Both the position numbers and the translations under genes were made by a program. From Aureispira sp. (GTDB lineage: Bacteria; Bacteroidota; Bacteroidia; Chitinophagales; Saprospiraceae), in assembly GCA_024222455.1 (NCBI GenBank), contig JAAEPD010000305.1:1-40885 (forward strand): 40,885 bases of DNA, in the 5' to 3' direction. Below are positions 17,292 through 24,368 of the stretch, one piece after another (the stretch's first letter is position 1; each line of letters begins with the position of its first letter). A model generated the notes under the pieces. The model was not told where the DNA came from. It saw only the letters and a list, made by a program, of their open reading frames with translations, and ran no database searches.

Positions 17292-18236
17292 ATGCGTACA
17301 TTCATCATCTTATCAATTGTTTTAGTATTGTTACTAACCTGTTTGAGTTCATGTAGCATTTTCAAGATAGCAGATGGGCATATCAAAAAGAAGTTGAAGC
17401 GAAGCGGTATGCAATTCCATACGCTCGAAACAGAAGAGTATACCATTACCTATTGGGATACAGGAGATCAGACTAAACCTCCTTATGTACTGCTTCACGG
17501 ATTTGGGGCATCTACTCGATTTCAGTGGCATGGACAAGCTAAAAAACTGACTAAAACACATCGACTTATTCTACCCAACCTACTCTATTTTGGCAGTACT
17601 CCTAAAAAGGAGGGCCTTTATCATATTAGCGATCAAGTACAGGTCATGACTACGCTATTGGAACATCTAAAATTAGATACCATGGTTTTGGGTGGTATTT
17701 CTTATGGAGGTGTAGTGGCTGCTGAACTGGCACTAACAAGAGCTGATAAGGTGCAAAAACTGACTCTCTTTTCGACTCCTGTCAAATACTTCAAAGAAAG
17801 TGATTTAACACCTATTGAAAAGGATTTTGAGGTTGATGACCTCGGAGAATTATTGATCCCTAAAGACCATAAGGTCATGCGAGATTTATTTAAACTAACG
17901 ATGTACAAGCCTCCTGCTGTGCCTGGTTTCATCCTGAAAGATTTGCACAAAAACCTATATCAACACGAAGCCAACAACAATGGCCAAATAGAGCTTCTAA
18001 ATGCCCTAAGAGCTGATGTTGATCTACTTTCCAATAGAAATTATGCCTTTGATTTTCCTGTACTATTGGTTTGGGGAGAAGCAGATAAACTGATTCCACC
18101 TAGAATTGGCAATCAACTAAAGGAGCATCTATCCAATTCAGAGTTACACATGATTCCCAAAGCAGGTCACGCACCCTGTGTAGAACAAAAACGAAAGTTT
18201 AATAAAATTTTATTGGATTTTTTGGCAGAAAACTAA
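17292..18236 (+). CDS. Alpha/beta-hydrolase lipoprotein
   Basis: A 314-residue serine hydrolase with an N-terminal signal peptide ending in LSSC (lipid-modified C21). The fold signatures are the oxyanion strand LLHGFGAS, the nucleophile elbow GGISYGG (S137), an acid in WGEADKLIP (D265) and the catalytic His in AGHAP (H293). All three triad residues are present, so an esterase, lipase or related hydrolase activity in the envelope is expected; the substrate is not evident. It is divergent from the cytochrome lipoprotein across 184 nt with no clear promoter motif. It converges on the next gene with a 12-nt gap. Confidence 0.88.
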   Translation: MRTFIILSIVLVLLLTCLSSCSIFKIADGHIKKKLKRSGMQFHTLETEEYTITYWDTGDQTKPPYVLLHGFGASTRFQWHGQAKKLTKTHRLILPNLLYFGSTPKKEGLYHISDQVQVMTTLLEHLKLDTMVLGGISYGGVVAAELALTRADKVQKLTLFSTPVKYFKESDLTPIEKDFEVDDLGELLIPKDHKVMRDLFKLTMYKPPAVPGFILKDLHKNLYQHEANNNGQIELLNALRADVDLLSNRNYAFDFPVLLVWGEADKLIPPRIGNQLKEHLSNSELHMIPKAGHAPCVEQKRKFNKILLDFLAEN

Positions 18237-18248
18237 ATCTGTTTCAGA

Positions 18249-19943
18249 TTACTTTTGCTGCACTTCAAAACTATAATGAAGGCTCTTTATATCTTGTTTA
18301 TCAGAACAACTCCCCTCAAAACTAGCTCCCTTACTAGCATAAGGTATCAATAGTTTTCCAATCAAATCATGTCCATTAAGAAAATTATCATGATCTAAAA
18401 CATTCAAATATAATTCATCTCCTTTCGAAAATCGAATAGTTCCTTTTTCTTGACTATCCCATATATAGCTATTGTAGATAACTTTACTCTTATAGAGATC
18501 TATTTTCCCAGCTTTGATTCGCCATTGCAAATCAGACTTATGTTTCAAATGGGTAGTTGGTCCTTTTACATCATAATTTTTTTCTACTACTGCAATTCCA
18601 TCAACTACAATTGTTGCAACTTGCATAGGTGGTTTATTGCAATCTATTTTTTTACTTAGTAGTTCTCCAAATTTAACTTGCCCATTGTCATCTGTTGCCT
18701 CTATTGTTAAAGCCCAGGTTTGCTGCCCAGGAGAAGATTCTATCAGAAAATAAGGAATGAATTGACGTAGTTTGAATACTTTTCCTTTGTCTTTTTGTGT
18801 TGCTGAAAGCAAAAAATAATGCTCGTTTGCAAAATTAATACGCCCAGAAGGTTCATAAACTACCTTATCATCTTTTTTGATTTTTGCATAGAAAAAATAA
18901 GGTTTCCCAGCATCTTTATCTTGCCTTATATCTATGTATTTCAATTTACAATCAAAACTAATGGAAAGCCCCTGTATTCCATGTTGAGAGCTGGGAGTTA
19001 TATCAACATTAGAAATATCAAACTCTTGATCTTCAAATCTTTTAAACTCAGGAAGTTTAACCTCAATATTTTGCTCATGAATTTTAGCTTTTTCTTCCTT
19101 TCCATTCTCTGAAAACAATTGAAAAACAAAAGTTTGATTGCCTGATAAATCAAATTCACTATAATCAATAAATGTTTTAATCTCTATTTTACCATCTTTC
19201 TTGAGATGATCAAAAAACACATAATCATCACTAGTGTGACTAAAAAAAGATTTAGCCTTTTTTGCGTTAAAAAGCACATAGCCTGAAGCATCCAAAATGA
19301 TCCATTCTAGTTTATAATAGCTCTCACTTATAGTATTCAGTTTTGAGTCATCAAGCATTGCCATATCTCCTGTAACAGCTATGCCATAGACTTTTTTGCT
19401 CCTATTTAACTGATGTTTTGTTTTTAGATCACTTACTTTGAATATCGGTTCAATAAGTGTTTTTTGGTATTTTTTTGAATATTCAAACTGTACAGAAGTA
19501 GACCAAAAGTTAGGGATTGAAACACCTGATTTTTCAGCACTTAATACTAACCTAAACTCCTGTGCTCCTACAGTAGGCAATATTAAATCTTTATACGGTA
19601 TAAAGATCTCCACCTCTTTAGGTTGGCTACAATCTTTTATGGGGTCTGGTTTGAGAGATACACTTTCTTTTTCATAAAAAATCTTGGAAGCATTCCGACT
19701 ATCGTAGGCAACTACTCCTGAAGCTGTTTTTAATTGCCATGTAATGGAATAAGAGGCCTCTAAAGATTTCAAATTTGTATCACAAACTTCCAAATTAAAA
19801 ACACACTTAAGACCTTCATCCCCATCCGAAAAAAAATCCGTTTGATGCTCAAGTAATCTAAAGTTATTAATACTCATTTGTTGTCCACAGACCTGCCAAC
19901 TTAGAAAGAGAAAACAATAAATTTTTAAACTTCTCATCATCAT
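18249..19943 (-). CDS. Secreted repeat protein with a C-terminal C2-like domain
   Basis: A 564-residue exported protein with a signal peptide to about residue 20 (SWQVCG before QQ). Three diverged repeats of about 130-140 residues can be seen. Each ends in an [IL]-x-x-F-I-x-Y strand, then a G-x-Q-x-[FW] turn and a strand: residues 111-137, 253-281 and 391-421. Each also has an earlier strand of the YxITWQLK type. The last part (about 470-545) contains LNVLDHDNFLNGHDLIGKLL, like the Asp-rich loop of C2 domains, suggesting Ca2+ or membrane binding. I know of no named family. A 20-bp palindrome lies just upstream of the start. The first three codons are all ATG, so the exact start is uncertain by two residues. 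Confidence 0.72.
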   Translation of the reverse strand: MMMRSLKIYCFLFLSWQVCGQQMSINNFRLLEHQTDFFSDGDEGLKCVFNLEVCDTNLKSLEASYSITWQLKTASGVVAYDSRNASKIFYEKESVSLKPDPIKDCSQPKEVEIFIPYKDLILPTVGAQEFRLVLSAEKSGVSIPNFWSTSVQFEYSKKYQKTLIEPIFKVSDLKTKHQLNRSKKVYGIAVTGDMAMLDDSKLNTISESYYKLEWIILDASGYVLFNAKKAKSFFSHTSDDYVFFDHLKKDGKIEIKTFIDYSEFDLSGNQTFVFQLFSENGKEEKAKIHEQNIEVKLPEFKRFEDQEFDISNVDITPSSQHGIQGLSISFDCKLKYIDIRQDKDAGKPYFFYAKIKKDDKVVYEPSGRINFANEHYFLLSATQKDKGKVFKLRQFIPYFLIESSPGQQTWALTIEATDDNGQVKFGELLSKKIDCNKPPMQVATIVVDGIAVVEKNYDVKGPTTHLKHKSDLQWRIKAGKIDLYKSKVIYNSYIWDSQEKGTIRFSKGDELYLNVLDHDNFLNGHDLIGKLLIPYASKGASFEGSCSDKQDIKSLHYSFEVQQK

Positions 19944-19965
19944 GTTATTTCAATTGTTAATTCAA

Positions 19966-19985
19966 GAAGTTGTTTAAACAACTTC
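19966..19985. promoter_or_regulatory. Perfect 20-bp palindrome, candidate operator
   Basis: GAAGTTGTTTAAACAACTTC is its own reverse complement over 20 bases. It lies 23 nt upstream of the leftward secreted-protein gene, in the 154-nt gap shared with the rightward MmcQ gene. The position fits an operator for a dimeric regulator. A hairpin in the leader RNA is also possible. Confidence 0.5.
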
Positions 19986-20097
19986 CTAGCCTAAAAAACA
20001 ACATTAGCTATAGAATTCCAATTTTTATAGTTTTTTTTATGTACTTTAAAAACAAAGTATTCCCTTATTTGAGTAACTCTTATTCAACCTTGCCACT

Positions 20098-20460
20098 ATG
20101 AACATCGAAGACTATAGAGAATATTGCTTAGCAAAACCTGGTACCACAGAGGATTTACCTTTTGATGAAGATACTCTAGTCTTTAAGGTCATGGGAAAAA
20201 TGTTTGCACTTACCTCCTTGTCCAGCACCGATTTTACAGTCAACCTAAAATGTGACCCTGACAAAGCTATCGAACTTCGAGAAGAATATGATGAAATCAA
20301 GCCAGGTTATCACATGAATAAAAAACATTGGAATACTGTTACTTTTGATGGTGATTTGAGCGATAACTTATTAAAAGAGTTAATCGACCATTCTTATGAG
20401 ATGGTAGTCAAAAAAATGACTAAAAAGCTTCGGGAAGAATTGAAAAACCTAAAAAAGTAA
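20098..20460 (+). CDS. MmcQ/YjbR family protein
   Basis: A 120-residue protein with the family pattern: N-terminal CLAKPGTTEDLPFDEDTLVFKVMGKMFAL, the central strand VNLKCDPDKAIELREEY, then GYHMNKKHWNTV and a C-terminal helix. This small fold (formerly DUF419) is described as DNA-binding-like, but its biological role is poorly defined. The length matches the family. The gene lies 14 nt before the large LRR membrane-protein gene and probably shares its transcript. Confidence 0.88.
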   Translation: MNIEDYREYCLAKPGTTEDLPFDEDTLVFKVMGKMFALTSLSSTDFTVNLKCDPDKAIELREEYDEIKPGYHMNKKHWNTVTFDGDLSDNLLKELIDHSYEMVVKKMTKKLREELKNLKK

Positions 20461-20474
20461 AACCTACTTTCCCC

Positions 20475-22808
20475 ATGCCCCAAAATGCCAAAATAGAATC
20501 CGAAGAAAAGTTTTTGGAAGACGATGTCCATCGTTTAGTCTATGATACCATCAAAGCACTGCCCCAATCAACAGGAGTTAGTATCAATCAACTTGTACAA
20601 ACGACAGGTTTACCTATATTTAAGGTAGAAATGGCTCTAAAAGATTTCATGGAATTCTACCCCACTCGCTTACAGGTGAATGAGGAAGGAGAATTAATTT
20701 ATTTCTTCAAGCTACTTCGCAAACTCCCCTCTCAAAGCTTTGGCAAACAACTATGGAGCAAAATAAAACTGGTTTTTGAATTTATATTCAAACTCTGGAT
20801 TACCCTAATGGTTTATGTTATGGGTATTGTTTATGGAGGTGCATTGACATTATTGGGAATGAGCAGCGACCCTCGCATATTTTTGGGTGCAGTAGTGATG
20901 CTAATTGTTTGTATAATAGTGCTTATCACAGATATATTCAAGTTCTTATTTGGTCGGAAAAATAAGACTGTTTTGCAGAGTATATTTAGAATGGTTTTAG
21001 GTCCTAAAAAACAGTATGAAGAGCAACTCAAGGAAGAAAAAAATATACTAAAATGGATTATAACTAATCAGTACAAGATTACAACAGTAGACTTGGTAAT
21101 ACTGACGGGTTGGAGTTTAGAAAAATCAGAAGAAGAACTTACAAATCTATTAATCAACTACCAAGGAGAGGTTTATGTAACAGAAGAAGGAGTTATTGTT
21201 TATCATTTTCCCAAATTAGATTCCAGTTCTGTTGAGAGCAATGAGGAAGAAGCTAGCGAAAAGATACAGTTCGCATGGAGTTATTGGAAAATGGCTCCTA
21301 AATGGCATCCTAGTCCCGATTTATATAAAACCATTCTGGCGATTATCTGGATAAACTTGTTGGTGGCAATGGGTACAACCATATTTTCAGACTATAGAGT
21401 GCATGGTTTTTGGGGCATCCAAAACCTACTTGATTTTAATGTGCATTTAAGTGTTTGGACCACTTATTTTTTGTTGGCCTTCTCTATTATATTCTTGTTG
21501 CTCAACAAACTGAACAGGGTTCCATTTCTTCAAAAAGTCAAAGAATTTGAAGCACAAAAAGTCCAAAGCAAACTGCTCAAATATGTATTTGTATATATTT
21601 CTAGTTTTAGAACAAAGGCTATAGCAGGTCGAGATGAAGAGGTTTTTGATCAACTTCGTTTTGATTTAGATGGGACTACTGATACTAATGAGCTGGGCAA
21701 TATTGTTGTGAATTTTGATCGAATTAGACAAGAACTAAAAGTCATACAACGAGAACGTGGCGAGTTGGCTACCAATTGGCCCAAAACATGGCGAAAAGAG
21801 GTAATGAACAAGAGTGTCTTCCCATCTATAGAAGAGCAAATTCCTAAGTTTCGAAAATATCGATACAAAGACTTAGATAAAGCTCAGAAAGCTAAACTAA
21901 AAAATATACTAAGTATTCCCTTTCTCTTTATATTCATTATAGGAGGTATTTTTGCGGGGAAAGAATTTATAAAAACACAGAAATCGAAGGCTCTTTTAGA
22001 ATATGAAGAAAAGCTTATTCATGCTAGTAGCACTAAGCGATTAGAGCTAAACAAGGATATGAATTTCAAAACTATTAAATATATAGAAGCTACAATCGAT
22101 CAATTTAAAAACCTAACTTACTTATCTATCCAAGGTAATGAAAGCCTCGAAATTATGAAGGCTACAAAAAACCAACTACAATTATTAGACACCTTAATTA
22201 TAGAAGGTTTTTATAGTAAAGATTTGGATGCATCTATCCTTAACTTACCCAATCTTCATTATCTCAAAATGAATAGTAGATATGCTAATAAATTACCTAA
22301 CAACATCGTTACCCTAAATCAATTAAAAACATTAGAACTAGAGAACTTCGATAGATTACCAAATAGCTTTGCTGATTTTCCAAATCTCGAACAATTAACG
22401 CTTAAAAATTTTCGTGGCGAGGCCATACCAATAGAGTCGTTAAGCTCCTTAAAAAAGTTAGAGACGCTAAAAGTCATTAATTCTCATCCTAAAGACAACA
22501 CAGTCCCTAGCACTATCAATCAATTACAACAACTCAAATACTTAGATTTGAATAGCTCTTTTATATTTGAATTGCCCATAGAGTTGGGAGAATTACAAAA
22601 TCTAGAAGTATTAGATCTTAGTGAGTTAGAATTGAGCGCAGGGCAACTAGCACCAATTTTTAAGCTTATCAACCTTAAAAAGCTCTATTTGCGAGACACT
22701 AAAATTGCGCCCGAAAACCAATCTTCGAGTAGAATATTAATATCTAAACTAGATTCGTTGAAAGAAGAGTTACAAAAAGCTCTACCTGGAACCGAAATTC
22801 GCTATTAG
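20475..22808 (+). CDS. Membrane protein with two winged-helix-like domains and C-terminal leucine-rich repeats
   Basis: A 777-residue protein with an unusual order of parts. A winged-helix-like domain (about 16-78, ending LQVNEEGELIYFF) is followed by membrane segments near 100-125 and 135-156. A second, similar winged-helix-like domain (about 190-248) ends with VYVTEEGVIVYHF. Further membrane segments lie near 285-305, 328-352 and 498-516. About eight leucine-rich repeats span 540 to the end (for example LKYLDLNSSFIFELPIELGELQ). The two winged-helix copies share the ending V-x-E-E-G-x-[IL]-[IV]-Y-x-F. By topology the LRR part and the winged helices could lie on opposite sides of the membrane. 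The function is unknown; signalling or protein binding is inference. Confidence 0.8.
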   Translation: MPQNAKIESEEKFLEDDVHRLVYDTIKALPQSTGVSINQLVQTTGLPIFKVEMALKDFMEFYPTRLQVNEEGELIYFFKLLRKLPSQSFGKQLWSKIKLVFEFIFKLWITLMVYVMGIVYGGALTLLGMSSDPRIFLGAVVMLIVCIIVLITDIFKFLFGRKNKTVLQSIFRMVLGPKKQYEEQLKEEKNILKWIITNQYKITTVDLVILTGWSLEKSEEELTNLLINYQGEVYVTEEGVIVYHFPKLDSSSVESNEEEASEKIQFAWSYWKMAPKWHPSPDLYKTILAIIWINLLVAMGTTIFSDYRVHGFWGIQNLLDFNVHLSVWTTYFLLAFSIIFLLLNKLNRVPFLQKVKEFEAQKVQSKLLKYVFVYISSFRTKAIAGRDEEVFDQLRFDLDGTTDTNELGNIVVNFDRIRQELKVIQRERGELATNWPKTWRKEVMNKSVFPSIEEQIPKFRKYRYKDLDKAQKAKLKNILSIPFLFIFIIGGIFAGKEFIKTQKSKALLEYEEKLIHASSTKRLELNKDMNFKTIKYIEATIDQFKNLTYLSIQGNESLEIMKATKNQLQLLDTLIIEGFYSKDLDASILNLPNLHYLKMNSRYANKLPNNIVTLNQLKTLELENFDRLPNSFADFPNLEQLTLKNFRGEAIPIESLSSLKKLETLKVINSHPKDNTVPSTINQLQQLKYLDLNSSFIFELPIELGELQNLEVLDLSELELSAGQLAPIFKLINLKKLYLRDTKIAPENQSSSRILISKLDSLKEELQKALPGTEIRY

Positions 22809-22812
22809 AGAC

Positions 22813-23394
22813 TTAATCCAAAACAGCTAGGCCTGTTTGTACAACCTGTTGAAGATGTTCTGTGGTAGGATTAACTTTAGCAATAACATTAAGACCACTA
22901 TAAAGGGTAAATAAGAAAGCTGCAATAGCCTTAGCATCTTTATTTTCAGTTATTTCGCCTTGCTTCTTCCCTCTATTGACATAATCCATAAAAAACTGCT
23001 CCATAGATTCTTGATTGCTCGAAAGGATTTTGACCATTTTAGCATTATTGGGCAATGATTCAGTAGCACAATTAACTACAAAACAGCCCTTTCTATCCTT
23101 ATCTGCTACACAAGTGTTTATTGACATCATAAATAGCTTCTCCAATCCTTTTCGTACAGAGGATTGGCTATCCAAAAAAGCTCTTAACTTTTGTTGATTC
23201 TCCTGTCTATAATGTTCAAAAGCTTTATGAAACAACTCCTCTTTACCACCATAAGTGTCATAAATACTAGCTCTATTAATGCCTAGATGATCAACCAAAT
23301 TTTGCATAGATGTAGTATTGTAGCCCTGTTTCCAGAACAGTTCTACTGCTTTTTGGAGGACAACTCCTTCATCAAATGATTTTGGTCTAGGCAT
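22813..23394 (-). CDS. TetR/AcrR family transcriptional regulator
   Basis: A 193-residue repressor-type protein. The N-terminal helix-turn-helix (about 27-55: SMQNLVDHLGINRASIYDTYGGKEELF) is typical of TetR. The ligand-binding half contains KGCFVVNCATE, the Cys-containing segment also seen in NemR-like regulators, where a Cys senses electrophiles. It lies 66 nt downstream of a dehydrogenase gene on the same strand. The paired palindromes before that dehydrogenase are the obvious candidate operators. The gene converges on the LRR gene with a 4-nt gap. The inducer is unknown. Confidence 0.93.
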   Translation of the reverse strand: MPRPKSFDEGVVLQKAVELFWKQGYNTTSMQNLVDHLGINRASIYDTYGGKEELFHKAFEHYRQENQQKLRAFLDSQSSVRKGLEKLFMMSINTCVADKDRKGCFVVNCATESLPNNAKMVKILSSNQESMEQFFMDYVNRGKKQGEITENKDAKAIAAFLFTLYSGLNVIAKVNPTTEHLQQVVQTGLAVLD

Positions 23395-23410
23395 GTTTAT
23401 ATTGCATAAT

Positions 23411-23448
23411 ATTTGTGAGGATAACTCTCATAAGTTATCCTCACAAAT
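23411..23448 (-). other. 16-bp perfect hairpin between the SDR and tetR genes
   Basis: ATTTGTGAGGATAACT (23411-23426) and its exact reverse complement (23433-23448) flank a 6-nt loop. The hairpin starts 12 nt past the dehydrogenase stop and ends 16 nt before the tetR ATG. No U-tract follows on the minus strand, so it is not a standard intrinsic terminator. It could be a partial terminator or attenuator, an RNA-stabilising structure or a protein-binding palindrome. Confidence 0.7.
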
Positions 23449-23460
23449 TACGTTAATTTA

Positions 23461-24210
23461 TTAGACTTGTGCAAATCCGCCATCTACAGGAATCTCCGTA
23501 CCTGTGATATAAGAAGCATCGTCTGAAGCTAAAAACAAAGCAGTTTTAGCAACTTCTTCTGACTGTCCAAAACGTCCTAAAGGCACCATAGATGGGAAAC
23601 TTGAAGCCATTTGGTCAACTTGCTCCTGTGGCATATTGTGCTTACCATAAATTGGTGTATTTATTGGTCCTGGTGCTATAGAATTTACTCTAATTCCTTT
23701 GGAACCTAACTCTGCCGCCAATGTCCTAGAAATAGAACGCAAAGCAGCTTTACTAGATGCATAAGTAGCCATAGCTGGAAATCCTTTCATATTCACTACA
23801 GAAGTATTAAATATTATACTTCCCCCTTCGTTTAAGTGTGGAATAGCCTCATTGATTGTAAATACTGGTCCTTTTACATTTACATTGTAAACCTCGTCAA
23901 ATACCTCTTCTGTCAACTGCCCCAAAGGTTGCATACGGAAGACTCCTGCATTGAGAAACAATGCATCAATTTTGCCAAAGGTATCTACTGTTTTCTGAAT
24001 CAAGGCTTTGCTATCGACTACACTAGATGCTTCAGCCTTAGCTAAAAGATAAGTGCCACTCAACTCGCCTTCTATTCCTTGTAGTTTCTCCAAAGAACGA
24101 CCAGTCAAAACTACTTTAGCTCCTTCTTCCAAAAATAATTTTGCTGTTGCTAATCCAATACCACTAGTTGCTCCTGTTACAATGGCTACTTTACCTGCTA
24201 ATTTACTCAT
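23461..24210 (-). CDS. Classical short-chain dehydrogenase/reductase
   Basis: A 249-residue NAD(P)-dependent oxidoreductase of the glucose-1-dehydrogenase/FabG-like type. TGATSGIG (12-19) binds the cofactor, and NAG is at 87-89. The catalytic residues are S137, Y150 and K154 (TYASSK). The C-terminus TGTEIPVDGGFAQV is typical. All catalytic residues are intact, unlike the SDR at 5790-6677. It is probably controlled by the TetR regulator encoded just downstream: two copies of GAACGATCATTC lie 39-82 nt upstream of its start. This arrangement (TetR plus SDR) is common for oxidoreductases induced by reactive compounds; the substrate is not known. Confidence 0.93.
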   Translation of the reverse strand: MSKLAGKVAIVTGATSGIGLATAKLFLEEGAKVVLTGRSLEKLQGIEGELSGTYLLAKAEASSVVDSKALIQKTVDTFGKIDALFLNAGVFRMQPLGQLTEEVFDEVYNVNVKGPVFTINEAIPHLNEGGSIIFNTSVVNMKGFPAMATYASSKAALRSISRTLAAELGSKGIRVNSIAPGPINTPIYGKHNMPQEQVDQMASSFPSMVPLGRFGQSEEVAKTALFLASDDASYITGTEIPVDGGFAQV

Positions 24211-24248
24211 GATTTGTTTTGTTATTATTGTTGTGACTAATTATTCCA

Positions 24249-24292
24249 GAACGATCATTCTAAAATGAATACAAATACTAGAACGATCATTC
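24249..24292. promoter_or_regulatory. Paired operator sites GAACGATCATTC upstream of the SDR-tetR pair
   Basis: The 12-mer GAACGATCATTC occurs at 24249-24260 and 24281-24292. It is a near-perfect palindrome (GAAYGATCRTTC), and the copies start 32 bp apart, about three helical turns. They lie just upstream of the SDR start and flank a promoter-like TATTTG on the minus strand. They fit binding sites for the adjacent TetR regulator. Confidence 0.75.
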
Positions 24293-24305
24293 CGAAATAA
24301 AGTTT

Positions 24306-24347
24306 AAAAAAGCGGAATAAAAATTATAAAATTTCTATTCCGCTTTT
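24306..24347 (-). terminator. Rho-independent terminator of the DUF5916 gene
   Basis: A 12-bp stem AAAAGCGGAATA/TATTCCGCTTTT (24308-24319 and 24336-24347) with a 16-nt loop runs on the minus strand into six consecutive U residues. It lies about 20 nt past the stop of the gene at 24369-26879. Confidence 0.82.
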
Positions 24348-24368
24348 CTCTTTAAGACCTACAACTCC

